The notes beneath the pieces are model-generated. The model was not told where the DNA came from. It saw nothing but the letters and a program-made list of their open reading frames with translations, and did no database searches. A DNA stretch of 64,000 nt from WHSW01 sp963777775 (lineage in GTDB: Bacteria > Actinomycetota > Thermoleophilia > Solirubrobacterales > 70-9): NCBI GenBank assembly GCA_963777775.1, contig CAVZRL010000005.1:434001-498000 (forward strand), written 5' to 3'. Shown piece after piece: positions 17,553 through 25,634 of this stretch (position 1 is the stretch's first letter; every line of letters starts with the position of its first letter). The translations under genes and the position numbers were made by a program.

Positions 17553-18449
17553 TCAGCCGAGCTCGACGTCGCGATGGACGACGCGCAGCGCGATCTCTTC
17601 GCGCCCGGCGAGATGGCGGGCCACGCGATCGGCGACCGTGACCGAGCGGTGCCGGCCGCCCGTGCAGCCGATCGCGATCGTCAGGTGCGCCTTGCCCTCG
17701 GCGACGTACGCCGGGAGCAGGAAGTCGAGCAGCGGGAGCAGGCGCTGGTAGTACTCGCGAGCCAGGTCGCCGGCCTCCACATGCTCGACCACGGCAGGAT
17801 CGCGGCCGGTCAGCGGACGCAGGTCCTCGCGGTAGTGGGGGTTGGGGAGGAAGCGGACGTCGAAGATCAGGTCGGCGTCGCGCGGGGGGCCGGACTTGAA
17901 CCCGAAGGTGAGGATGGTCAGCGCGAGCTTCCCGTGCGAGCGCGAGCCGAGCAGGTCGGTCGCGATCCTGCGCCGCAGCATCGAGCCGGTCAGGCCGGAG
18001 CTGTCGACGACCACGTCGGCGCGCTCGCGCAACGGGCCGAGAATCGCGCGCTCGGCGCGTATCCCGTCGGGGACCCGGCCGTCGGGGGCGAGCGGATGGC
18101 GTCGGCGGGTTTCCTTGAACCTGTTGACCAGCGTCTCCTCGTCGGCCTCGAGGAAGAGGACGGTCGGCTCCAGGCCACCCTCCTCCAGCTCTTCGAGCAC
18201 CGCGACGAGGTCGGCGAAGTAGTCGCCGCCACGAACGTCGGTGACCACCGCAGCGCGGCGGACCCCGCTCCCCTGGTGGCGGAACAGCTCGCCGAGCGAG
18301 GCAATCATCCGCGGCGGCAGGTTGTCGACGCAGAAGTAGCCGGAGTCCTCGAAGGCTGCGATCGCCTCCGACTTGCCGGCCCCCGAGTAGCCGGTGATCA
18401 CGAACAGGTCGACGTGCTTGCCGAACAGGCTCTCGACACCCGCGCTCAC
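17553..18449 (-). CDS. rapZ: RNase adapter/nucleotide-binding protein RapZ (YvcJ)
   Basis: 298 residues. N-terminal P-loop GYSGAGKSEA and a Walker-B-like EADEETLVNRF occupy the first half; the conserved C-terminal domain has NPHYREDLRPLTG and GCTGGRHRSV, which binds amino-sugar phosphate in E. coli RapZ. In actinobacteria and Firmicutes the gene normally sits in uvrC-rapZ-yvcK-whiA. Here uvrC is directly upstream (7 bases) but an ABC exporter follows in place of yvcK and whiA. GTG start, with GGAG close upstream. Confidence 0.93.
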   Translation of the reverse strand: MSAGVESLFGKHVDLFVITGYSGAGKSEAIAAFEDSGYFCVDNLPPRMIASLGELFRHQGSGVRRAAVVTDVRGGDYFADLVAVLEELEEGGLEPTVLFLEADEETLVNRFKETRRRHPLAPDGRVPDGIRAERAILGPLRERADVVVDSSGLTGSMLRRRIATDLLGSRSHGKLALTILTFGFKSGPPRDADLIFDVRFLPNPHYREDLRPLTGRDPAVVEHVEAGDLAREYYQRLLPLLDFLLPAYVAEGKAHLTIAIGCTGGRHRSVTVADRVARHLAGREEIALRVVHRDVELG

Positions 18450-18456
18450 CTCCGCG

Positions 18457-20322
18457 CTAACCCGCCCGGTTGAGCTGGCGGTGGATCTCGCGGGCGAGCT
18501 TGCCCGGGATGCCCGGCACTGCCTCGAGCTCCTCTCGGGAGGCGGCGACGAGCCGGTCCGGCGAGCCGAAGTGCTCGAGCAACGCTCGCTTGCGCACCGG
18601 CCCGACTCCGCGCAGCTCGTCGAGCAGCGACGCGGTCATCGCCTTGCCACGGCGGCTGCGATGGTGCTCGACCGCGAACCGGTGCGCCTCGTCGCGGACC
18701 CGCTGCAGCAGGCGCCGCGCCTCCGAGTCGTCACCGAGCTGCAGCGGCTCGGCACTGCCCGGGACGAAGACCTGCTCGAGCCGCTTGGCGAGTCCGATCA
18801 CCGCGGTCCCGCGGTCGATCAGCGGCGCCAGGGATCGGAGTCCGGCGGAGAGCTGTCCCCGGCCTCCGTCGATCACGATCAGGTCCGGCACCGAGGCGAA
18901 GCTCTGGTCGCGATCGGGATCGTGCGGCGAGCGGTCGGCCTGCTCGAGCAGCTGCGATACCCGCCGCGCCAGCACCTCCTCGATCGAGGAGAGATCGTCC
19001 GGGCCCCGCGAGCGGTCCCCCCGGACACGGAAGCGCCGGTAGTCGGACTTGCGCGGCGCGCCGCCCTCGAACACGACCATCGAGGCGACCGTGTGCTCGC
19101 CGCCGAGGTTGGAGACGTCGAAGCCCTCGATCCGAACCGGGAGCTGGTCGAGCCCGAGCGCGTCCTGGAGCGCCGAGAGCGCGTCGACGCGCTGGCTGCG
19201 CCGTCGCTCCTGGCGCAGCCGGTCCTGGGCGAGCGCCAGCGACGCGTTGCGGACGGCCAGCTCGCGCAGGCGGCGTTTCGAGCCGCGTTCGGCGACCCGC
19301 ACCTCGACCGGCCCCCCGCGCCGCACCGAGAGCGCCTCGGCGACGATCGCGCCGCGCTCCGCGAGCGCCGGGCCGACGACGACCAGGCGCGGCACCGCGG
19401 GCGCCGCCGAGTAGTACTGGGCGAGGAACTCCTCGGTCACCTCGTCCTCTCCGCGCTCGGCCTCGTTGGCGAGATAGAAGCCGTGACGCTCGGCGAGCAC
19501 CCCGTCGCGGACCTGGAACACCTGCGCGTTCGCCTCGGCGCCTTCGACCGCCACGGCGACGAGGTCGGCGTTGTCGAGCGACTCCGAGGCGACGCTGCGG
19601 CGCTCCATCAACGACCGCACCGCCTCGAGCCGGTCACGCAAAACCGCGGCGCGCTCGAACTCCTCCGCCCCAGCCGCCTCGTCCATCTTGCGCTCGAGGT
19701 CGCGCTCGACGTCGCGGTAGCGCCCGGAGAGGAAATCGACGATCGCGTCGATCCCGCGCCGGTACTCCTCCCGATCGACGTATCCGACGCAGGGCGCCGC
19801 GCAGCGCTTGATGTAGTAGTCGAGGCAGGGCACGCCCGAGCGACGGCCCGGCTCGCTCCCCTCGCAGGTCCGGTACTGGAACAGGCGGCCGAGCAGGTCG
19901 AGGGTCTCGCGCACGCGCTTTGCCGACGAGTATGGGCCGAAGTAGATCCGCGCCGAGCGGTGTCGCTCGCGGGTGAAGTAGACGCGCGGGAACTCCTCGT
20001 CGAGGCTGATCCCGATGTACGGGTAGGACTTGTCGTCGCGCAGGCGGATGTTGAACCGCGGCCGGTGGCGCTTGATGAACTGCTGCTCGGCGAGCAGCGC
20101 CTCGGCCTCGGTCTCGGTGACCAGGAAGTCGATCGAGGCGATCCTGCCGACCATCTCGCCGCTCGAGCGGCCGGAGAAGTGACCGGCGACACGCTTGCGG
20201 ATCGAGGTCGCCTTGCCGACGTAGAGCACCGTCCCCTTGCGGTCCGTAAACAGGTAGACGCCAGGCTGATCGGGAAGCTCGCGCCGTTGGCGCTCGACGC
20301 TCGGGGGCGGGATCTCGCTCAC
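18457..20322 (-). CDS. uvrC: Excinuclease ABC subunit C
   Basis: Makes both incisions in nucleotide excision repair with UvrAB (621 residues). The N-terminal GIY-YIG nuclease (about 15-95) has GVYLFTDRKGTVLYVGKA, a Cys-rich C...RCAAPC loop follows at about 150-175, the UvrB-binding UVR motif is near 205-240, then the RNase H-like nuclease (EGFDVSNLGG, VIDGGRGQL) and C-terminal helix-hairpin-helix repeats (GVGPVRKRALLEHFG, AVPGIPGKLA). The GTG start at 20322 is 7 bases after TAACCT (20330-20335), overlapping the promoter of the divergent hydratase gene. Confidence 0.96.
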   Translation of the reverse strand: MSEIPPPSVERQRRELPDQPGVYLFTDRKGTVLYVGKATSIRKRVAGHFSGRSSGEMVGRIASIDFLVTETEAEALLAEQQFIKRHRPRFNIRLRDDKSYPYIGISLDEEFPRVYFTRERHRSARIYFGPYSSAKRVRETLDLLGRLFQYRTCEGSEPGRRSGVPCLDYYIKRCAAPCVGYVDREEYRRGIDAIVDFLSGRYRDVERDLERKMDEAAGAEEFERAAVLRDRLEAVRSLMERRSVASESLDNADLVAVAVEGAEANAQVFQVRDGVLAERHGFYLANEAERGEDEVTEEFLAQYYSAAPAVPRLVVVGPALAERGAIVAEALSVRRGGPVEVRVAERGSKRRLRELAVRNASLALAQDRLRQERRRSQRVDALSALQDALGLDQLPVRIEGFDVSNLGGEHTVASMVVFEGGAPRKSDYRRFRVRGDRSRGPDDLSSIEEVLARRVSQLLEQADRSPHDPDRDQSFASVPDLIVIDGGRGQLSAGLRSLAPLIDRGTAVIGLAKRLEQVFVPGSAEPLQLGDDSEARRLLQRVRDEAHRFAVEHHRSRRGKAMTASLLDELRGVGPVRKRALLEHFGSPDRLVAASREELEAVPGIPGKLAREIHRQLNRAG

Positions 20323-20329
20323 CGGGCAC

Positions 20330-20339
20330 AGGTTAGGGT
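20330..20339. promoter_or_regulatory. Overlapping divergent -10 elements (uvrC / hydratase)
   Basis: AGGTTAGGGT contains TAACCT read on the minus strand (7 bases before the uvrC GTG) and TAGGGT on the plus strand (20334-20339). The plus side leads to a leader of about 40 bases with GAGGAGG before ATG 20383, so the two transcripts would differ in leader type. Confidence 0.45.
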
Positions 20340-20382
20340 TCGCCTCCGCCGTCGAACCGACCTCGAGGAGGCCCTTTCCGCA

Positions 20383-21213
20383 ATGAGCGCAGCGACCATC
20401 CCCTCCCCTGCCGGGCTCGCCACGCTCTCGATCGAGGTCGAGGGAGAGATCGGCACCCTGACCCTGGACCGCCCTGACGCGCTCAATGCGATGAGCCCCG
20501 AGATGATCGGCGAGCTGACGATCGCCTCGGCGTGGCTCGCCGACCAGGCGCCGCTACGCGGGCTGATCGTCACCGGCGCCGGCGACCGCGCCTTCTCGGC
20601 CGGCGGCGACGTGAACTGGTTCAAGCGCGGGGTCGAGGACGCCGCGATCGACCTCCCGGCGGACGTCCGGCGCGGCGCGGAGGTGCTACACCAGGCGATC
20701 GTCGACTTCCGCCGCATCCCGTACCCGGTGATCGGGGCGATCAACGGGGTCGCCGCCGGCGCCGGTTTCTCGCTCGCCCTGATGTGCGACCTGCGGATCG
20801 CTTCCGCAAACGCCTCGTTCGTGGTCGCCTACGGCCGGATCGGCGCCTCCCCGGATGGCGGCATGACCTACTTCCTGCCCCGGGTGGTCGGCCCGGCGAA
20901 GGCGCTCGAGCTGATGCTCACGGACCCCTTGCTCTCAGCCCCCGAGGCACTCGAGCTCGGCCTCGTCTCCGAGCTCGCCGAACCCGACGAGCTCGTCGCG
21001 ACCGCTCGCGCGAAGGCCACCGAGCTCGCGGCCAAGGCGCCCCATTATGTGCGGATGGCGAAGCTGTTGGTCGGGCAGAGCCTCGACAACTCGCTCACCG
21101 AGCAGCTCCAGGTCGAGCGCCACGGGATCGCCGACTCGATGGGCACCGCGGACCTCCGCGAGGGGCTGGCAGCCTTCTTCGAGGGCCGCGAGGCGCGGTT
21201 CAGCGGTAGTTAG
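20383..21213 (+). CDS. Enoyl-CoA hydratase/isomerase (crotonase family, PaaG-like)
   Basis: 276 residues, crotonase fold. The oxyanion hole comes from FSAGGDVNWF and NGVAAGAGFSLAL. Where hydratases carry catalytic Glu residues this protein has GASPDGGMTYFLPR; the Asp in SPDGG is the pattern of PaaG-type 1,2-epoxyphenylacetyl-CoA isomerases and related isomerases. Isomerase activity is therefore more likely than simple hydration, though other phenylacetate genes are absent here. The ATG at 20383 was chosen because GGAGG precedes it; the frame is open further upstream as an artefact of antisense uvrC. The stop codon overlaps the -10 of the following cupredoxin gene. Confidence 0.88.
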   Translation: MSAATIPSPAGLATLSIEVEGEIGTLTLDRPDALNAMSPEMIGELTIASAWLADQAPLRGLIVTGAGDRAFSAGGDVNWFKRGVEDAAIDLPADVRRGAEVLHQAIVDFRRIPYPVIGAINGVAAGAGFSLALMCDLRIASANASFVVAYGRIGASPDGGMTYFLPRVVGPAKALELMLTDPLLSAPEALELGLVSELAEPDELVATARAKATELAAKAPHYVRMAKLLVGQSLDNSLTEQLQVERHGIADSMGTADLREGLAAFFEGREARFSGS

Positions 21214-21242
21214 ACTGGCCACCCGACCTTAGGAGGATGCCG

Positions 21243-21653
21243 ATGAAGAAGCTCGCGCTGCTGCTCTCGATGCTGGCGCTCGGCGCGCTCGGGCTCGCCG
21301 CCTGCGGAGACGACGAGGAAGAGCCCGCACCGGCGGCCGAGACCGAGACCACGGTCGAGGCGGAGGGGGAGGCGGTCACGCTCGAGGCCGATCCCGATGG
21401 CGCGCTGGCCTACCTCCAGGATCAGCTCGACGCGCCTGCCGGCGCCGTGACGATCGAGTTCGACAACCAGTCCTCGACCGGCCACGACGTCGTCGTCGAG
21501 GACGCTCAGGGCACCGAGGTCACCCGCACCGACGTGATCAGCGAGGACACGGCGACCGCCGCCGGAGAGTTCGAGGCCGGCGACTACACCTACTACTGCT
21601 CGGTCTCCGGCCACCGCGAAGCCGGAATGGAGGGGACGCTGACGGTCAAGTAG
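21243..21653 (+). CDS. Cupredoxin (plastocyanin-like) lipoprotein
   Basis: 136 residues. Lipoprotein signal MKKLALLLSMLALGALGLAACGDD with lipobox LAAC, an acidic linker, then a plastocyanin-like domain. Type-1 copper ligands are all visible: His in TGHDVVV, Cys and His in YYCSVSGH, Met in EAGMEG. It is likely a membrane-tethered electron carrier outside the cell. The second ATG (21243) is preferred: AGGAGG lies six bases before it, whereas the first ATG (21237) abuts the Shine-Dalgarno site. A TAGACT hexamer (21211-21216) gives a leader of about 20 bases. Confidence 0.9.
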   Translation: MKKLALLLSMLALGALGLAACGDDEEEPAPAAETETTVEAEGEAVTLEADPDGALAYLQDQLDAPAGAVTIEFDNQSSTGHDVVVEDAQGTEVTRTDVISEDTATAAGEFEAGDYTYYCSVSGHREAGMEGTLTVK

Positions 21654-21658
21654 GCCGC

Positions 21659-21685
21659 GGCGCCCCCCGCCGTCGGTCGGGCGCC
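21659..21685. terminator. Hairpin between convergent cupredoxin and MaoC genes
   Basis: GGCGCCC (21659-21665) and GGGCGCC (21679-21685) form a 7-bp GC stem with a 13-base loop exactly between two convergent stop codons. There is no T tract. It may serve both strands as a terminator, as GC-rich actinobacterial terminators often lack U runs. Confidence 0.4.
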
Positions 21686-21686
21686 C

Positions 21687-22154
21687 TCAGGCGGCCAGGG
21701 CGCGCCCGACCGACTCGGCGACGCAGACCGGCTTCTCGCCGCCCTCGCGCTCGAGCGTGAACTTGGTCACCACGTGGTACCAGCCATCGCCGAGCTCGTC
21801 GACCGACTGCACCTCGGCGGTCGCGCGAACCCTGGAGCCGGCCGGGACGGGGGCCGGAAAGCGGACCTTGTTCCAGCCGTAATTGATCCCGATCGCGACG
21901 CCCTGCTGGCGGATCAGCTGCGTGCGGAACCCGTCGATCAGCGACAGGGTCAGGTTGCCGTGCGCGACCGTGGTCCCGAACGGGCTTTCGCGCTCGGCGC
22001 GCTCGCGGTCGACGTGGATCCACTGCCGGTCGCGCGAGACCTCGGCGAACTTGTCGATGTCGGCCTGTGAGACCTCCAGCCACTCGCTCGGGCCGATCGG
22101 CTTGCCGATCAGCTCGCGAAGCTCGTCGATCCCGGAGACGGTCGTCACGGCCAT
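21687..22154 (-). CDS. MaoC-like (R)-specific enoyl-CoA hydratase
   Basis: 155 residues, a single hot-dog domain. The catalytic Asp/His pair lies in FAEVSRDRQWIHVDRERA, followed by FGTTVAHGNLTLSL, the usual MaoC motif. It hydrates trans-2-enoyl-CoA to (R)-3-hydroxyacyl-CoA. ATG 22154 was chosen over an upstream start at 22220 because TACGCT (22164-22169) lies 9 bases before it and the upstream codons overlap that promoter. It faces the PaaG-like gene region but is convergent with the cupredoxin gene. Confidence 0.88.
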   Translation of the reverse strand: MAVTTVSGIDELRELIGKPIGPSEWLEVSQADIDKFAEVSRDRQWIHVDRERAERESPFGTTVAHGNLTLSLIDGFRTQLIRQQGVAIGINYGWNKVRFPAPVPAGSRVRATAEVQSVDELGDGWYHVVTKFTLEREGGEKPVCVAESVGRALAA

Positions 22155-22236
22155 GCGGCCAGCAGCGTAGACCACCGATCCGCGGCAGCGAGGGGGATAG
22201 CGCGCGCCGATACCCGGCACGATTTCCCGAGCGTCC

Positions 22237-24189
22237 TCAGTCCACCAGCCGCACCTCGAGCACCGGCACCGCGGCGATCGCGCCCGCGCCCCCCATCAGG
22301 GCGAGGATCCGGGCGACGTAGGCCTGGGTCTCGGGGTAGGAGGGCACGCAGTCGCAGGCCGCGACCGGCGCCGGGCCGGCGTTGTAGGCGGCGAGCGCGA
22401 GCGGCACCGAACCGAACTGCTCGAGCAGGTCCGACATCAGGTGCGCCTGGGCGTCGATCGATGCGGCGGGATCGAACGGGTCCTCGAGCCCGTAGGCGTG
22501 CGCGGTGGCGGGCATGAACTGGGCGATGCCCTGCGCCCCGGCCGGCGAGACGGCGAACGGGTTGAAGTTCGATTCGGCCATCAGCTGCGCGGCGAGCAGG
22601 GCGGCGGGAACGTTCCAGCGCGCCGATGCGCGGATCAGCGGCTCGCGGAACCGGGCCGGGACGAAGGCCGGCAGAGTCGCGGCGGTCACCGGGCCATCCC
22701 CGTCCGCGACCGATCCCTGCGCTCCGACCAGGTCGCCCGCCGCCGAGCAGGGCGCCGGGCCGGCAGTGAAGCCGTAGTGCCAGGGCTCCCACGAGTAGCG
22801 ACGGAGGAAGCCGAAGCGCGCGGCGTGTTCGGCAAGCCAGGCATAGGCGGAAGGCGGACCGAGGTCGAGCTCGGTCGCGCAGCGGTGCAGCGAGGTGCCC
22901 GGCGGGGCCACCCAGCGCGGATCCGGATTCTGGGCGAAGAGGGCTGCCTGCTCGGCGTCGGACCGGAACCCCGAGTTGACGACCAGGGTGATCCCGGACG
23001 CCGCCGCGGCGCCGGCCATGTGGTCGAAGGCTCGGGCGACGTCAGGTCGCATCGGCTCGCCGGTCCGATACTCGAGCCGGCCCGAGTAGCCACCTCCGCT
23101 CGCCATCTCGGGCGCGCTCGCCGGCACGGTGCTCGTCGCCGGGACCGACGCCTGGGCCTCCGCGCGGGCCGCAACCGGCAGCGCCGGCAGGCCGGCGAGG
23201 TCGAGCGACGCGCTGATCTCCGTCCGAACGCGCAGAGGCGCGAACGAGTCGGCGTCGGGGAACTCGACCCGCAGCCGCGCGGGCACGACCCCGTTCCGGC
23301 GCCCTGCCTCGACCGCCGCCGCCGCCGCGCGCCGTAGGTACTCCGGCTTCGACAGGTGCCGGGGGTTGGCGGAGCCGTTTGGGTACCGCGGCGCCGCGAA
23401 CAGGCGCTCGAAATCGTCGCGCATCGAGCGGGCGGCGGAGAGCGCGACGAGGTCCGCGGCCCGCTGGGTCCGCGACGTGCCGGTCACCGCGCCGCCGAAG
23501 GCGGCGAGCACGAAGGCGCAGAAGACCATCGCCAGGATCCCGCCCAGCGCCAGCGGCAGCGCCTGACCGGTGTCGCGCGCGAGGCGGCGCAGAAGCCCGT
23601 TGGCGAGCCGGCCGAAACGGATCGCGGTTTCGCCGCCGGGGTCGATGCCCGCCACCGCGCGCCTGCCCGCGACCCGGCCAGGCGCACGAGTGGCGATCCG
23701 GATCGGCAACCCGGCACCGAGCGACTCGACGGTGGCCAGCGCCGCGAGCGCCCTCTGGGCGGGAAGCTCGGCCCGGATCAAGACCGCCGAGGCAGCCGGC
23801 CGGTCCGCCTCGAGCGCCTCGCGCCACCGGGCGCGCGGCACGTGCACGATCGCCGCTTGGGCACCGCCGGCGACCTCGAGCGCGGAACCGAGCCGCTCGA
23901 GCCATTCCGGCTCGTCGCCGAGCCCGAGCCAGGTAAGGCGCCCGCGGGCGGCGGCGTCGAGACCGGAGCCGCGCAGCGCGGACTCGAGGTCGCGCGCCGG
24001 ATGAGAGGCGAGCATCGTCGGACCCCGCCCCCGGCTGGCCCCAACCTCGACCAGCAGGGGAGCCCGGGACGGCTCGCGGCCGGTTTCGGGATCAGGGCGC
24101 GAGGCGATCGCAACGGCGACGGCAGCCGCGGCGGCGAGCTCGCCGCCGGCGCCCGGGAGTCCGCCGGCGAGGATCAGCGGCACGTTCAC
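22237..24189 (-). CDS. Four-part fusion: TadZ-like remnant, TadG-like pseudopilin, VanY carboxypeptidase, lytic transglycosylase
   Basis: 650 residues. Residues 1-205 look like a MinD/TadZ fold whose P-loop is degenerate (LAGGLPGAGGEL, no Lys), with LLVEVGASRG. Residues 211-231 are one TM helix, followed by a TadG-like stretch (TQRAADLVALSAARSM). Residues about 375-475 are a VanY D,D-carboxypeptidase with zinc ligands His435, Asp442 and His471 and catalytic Glu468 (EPWHYGF). Residues about 510-640 are a lytic transglycosylase (SLT) with catalytic Glu539 (MAESNFNPF), GAQGIAQFMP and AYNAGP. Both wall hydrolases look intact and would face outside. The GTG overlaps the upstream TadE-like stop (GTGA). 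Domain 1 is the least certain. Confidence 0.82.
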   Translation of the reverse strand: MNVPLILAGGLPGAGGELAAAAAVAVAIASRPDPETGREPSRAPLLVEVGASRGRGPTMLASHPARDLESALRGSGLDAAARGRLTWLGLGDEPEWLERLGSALEVAGGAQAAIVHVPRARWREALEADRPAASAVLIRAELPAQRALAALATVESLGAGLPIRIATRAPGRVAGRRAVAGIDPGGETAIRFGRLANGLLRRLARDTGQALPLALGGILAMVFCAFVLAAFGGAVTGTSRTQRAADLVALSAARSMRDDFERLFAAPRYPNGSANPRHLSKPEYLRRAAAAAVEAGRRNGVVPARLRVEFPDADSFAPLRVRTEISASLDLAGLPALPVAARAEAQASVPATSTVPASAPEMASGGGYSGRLEYRTGEPMRPDVARAFDHMAGAAAASGITLVVNSGFRSDAEQAALFAQNPDPRWVAPPGTSLHRCATELDLGPPSAYAWLAEHAARFGFLRRYSWEPWHYGFTAGPAPCSAAGDLVGAQGSVADGDGPVTAATLPAFVPARFREPLIRASARWNVPAALLAAQLMAESNFNPFAVSPAGAQGIAQFMPATAHAYGLEDPFDPAASIDAQAHLMSDLLEQFGSVPLALAAYNAGPAPVAACDCVPSYPETQAYVARILALMGGAGAIAAVPVLEVRLVD

Positions 24190-24524
24190 GCCGAGGCCGC
24201 CGGCGGCCGTACCCAGGCGCTCGAGCTGACCTCGAGCGCCCGGCCGATCATCGGCAGGGCGGCGGGCGGGCGGAGGCGGATCGTCAGCCGCCCGCCGTCG
24301 ACGTCCAGATCAACCCGGTCGCGCGCCCAACCCGGCAGCGCGGCGGTGACCGCCGGCTCGACGGGCAGCCCGGCGGCGCGCGCAGCCGCGCCCGCCTCGA
24401 CCGCGCCGTCCGCGAGGGTCAGCGAGTAGCCCGCGGCGCCGAGCTGCAGGCAGATCGCCGCCGCGAGCAGGATCGCCGGCAACGCCCCGAGCAGCTCAAC
24501 CGAAGCCTGGCCGCGCTCATCCAT
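24186..24524 (-). CDS. TadE-like pseudopilin (second of pair)
   Basis: 112 residues. The N-terminus MDERGQASVELLGALPAILL is the TadE/TadG type signal: a polar start, GQ, then a Glu-containing hydrophobic helix (to about residue 33). The rest is a small Ala/Val-rich extracytoplasmic domain. The frame is open further upstream, but ATG 24524 starts exactly at the pilin-like signal and overlaps the previous stop by 8 bases. The 3' end overlaps the large fusion gene by 4 bases, so the three genes form a coupled operon. Confidence 0.82.
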   Translation of the reverse strand: MDERGQASVELLGALPAILLAAAICLQLGAAGYSLTLADGAVEAGAAARAAGLPVEPAVTAALPGWARDRVDLDVDGGRLTIRLRPPAALPMIGRALEVSSSAWVRPPAASA

Positions 24525-24867
24525 CGCTTGCCCCCGTCGGCTCCAGCGCCGCCGCCGCGGCGACCGGGATCGCGGGCGCTCCGGGCAGGACGGCGGGCGC
24601 CTCGAGCCGGACCTCGACCGGCCCTGCGACCGCGACCTCGGCGCCGCGCGCGAGCCAGGACGGCAAGGCGCTGCGCGCCGCATGCTCGGCATCGCCCCCG
24701 ACGTGCGCCGCCCGCGCCCCGGCCCGCGCCGCGTCTCCCGCTACCCACAACGCATAGCCGGCGACGCCGGCCTGCGCGAGCGCCAGCACGACGATCAGCA
24801 GCAGCGGCGTCACGGCGACCAGCTCGACCGCCACCTGCCCGTCTTGCCTACCGCGCCTGATCGCCAT
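24517..24867 (-). CDS. TadE-like pseudopilin (first of pair)
   Basis: 116 residues. MAIRRGRQDGQVAVELVAVTPLLLIVVLAL matches TadE-like pseudopilin signals (GQ..VE motif, then a hydrophobic helix). The remaining 80 residues are Ala/Gly/Val-rich with AARAGARAAHVGG, as in TadE proteins of Flp pilus systems. Start ATG 24867 is preferred; a GTG at 24888 is a possible alternative. No TadA/B/C secretion genes are in the window, so the assembly machine must lie elsewhere or be absent. Confidence 0.82.
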   Translation of the reverse strand: MAIRRGRQDGQVAVELVAVTPLLLIVVLALAQAGVAGYALWVAGDAARAGARAAHVGGDAEHAARSALPSWLARGAEVAVAGPVEVRLEAPAVLPGAPAIPVAAAAALEPTGASDG

Positions 24868-24983
24868 CGCGTCAGCGTCCCAGCGCACGCGTGACCCGGG
24901 GCGCGCTCAGCGTGTCAACACAAGCGCGACAGACGACCGAAATGCGAGACGGGAAACCGCTCAGCGAGCGGCGGCGGGCCGCG

Positions 24984-25337
24984 TCAGTAGCTCGAGCGCG
25001 TCTCGGTCCAGACCCGGTAGATGACCGCGATCGAGGCGCCGAGAACGGCCAACCAGACGATCAGGCCGAGGCCGGTCTCGGTCAACTCGTCGGCGCCGGC
25101 GATCATCAGCACGATTGCCCCCAGCGCGCCCAGCAGCAGTGCCCGTGCGCGGTCGTCGAGCTGCAGGTAGGAGAGCCGGTTCTGGCGATAGAGCTGCCAG
25201 CCGGTGAACCCGACCAGGGCTAGGAAGGCGATCCCGAGCGCGGCGACCACGGCGCGGGCGGCGTTGTCGCCTCCCGGGACCGCGACCACGATCAGCGCCA
25301 GCAGCGCGATGATCGCGATGTTGCGCAGCGCCCGCAT
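24984..25337 (-). CDS. Small membrane protein of unknown function
   Basis: 117 residues with three or four TM segments (about 5-22, 27-48, 66-82 and 88-108). A short conserved-looking loop RQNRLSYLQLDDRARALLLG joins the second and third. No family is recognised. The ATG at 25337 is 7 bases after TAGCCT (25345-25350), so it is probably transcribed alone and leaderless. The 116 bases between it and the tadE-like genes hold no gene. Confidence 0.78.
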   Translation of the reverse strand: MRALRNIAIIALLALIVVAVPGGDNAARAVVAALGIAFLALVGFTGWQLYRQNRLSYLQLDDRARALLLGALGAIVLMIAGADELTETGLGLIVWLAVLGASIAVIYRVWTETRSSY

Positions 25338-25382
25338 CGCGCCAAGGCTAACGCTCGCGCGCCGGCCACGAGAGGCCGCGCC

Positions 25383-25634
25383 CTACTTCGCGCTCATCAC
25401 GATCAGGCCGATCACGATCGCCGCGCCTGTCGCGAGGAGGCCGAGCGCAGCGAGGCACGCGAACAGCGCCGACTCGAGCGTCCGCCCTTCGCGGCTGAGC
25501 TCCGCGAACCGGGCGATCCCAAAGATTGCGAGCGAGAAGACGAAGGTCGTGCCGACCCCGGCGACGAAAGCCGCGACGACCGTTTCCCAGAGCGCCTTCG
25601 TGTCGACGATCGTCGCGACCACCGCAGTTCTCAC
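25383..25634 (-). CDS. Small two-helix membrane protein coupled to Pit
   Basis: 83 residues: MRTAVVATIVDTKALWETVVAAFVA then two hydrophobic helices (about 17-42 and 57-80) separated by a polar loop ARFAELSREGRTLES. It is not a recognised family. Its GTG start overlaps the stop of the phosphate transporter gene (GTGA), so it is made together with Pit and the DUF47 protein. A small accessory subunit of the transporter is a reasonable inference. Confidence 0.78.
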   Translation of the reverse strand: MRTAVVATIVDTKALWETVVAAFVAGVGTTFVFSLAIFGIARFAELSREGRTLESALFACLAALGLLATGAAIVIGLIVMSAK

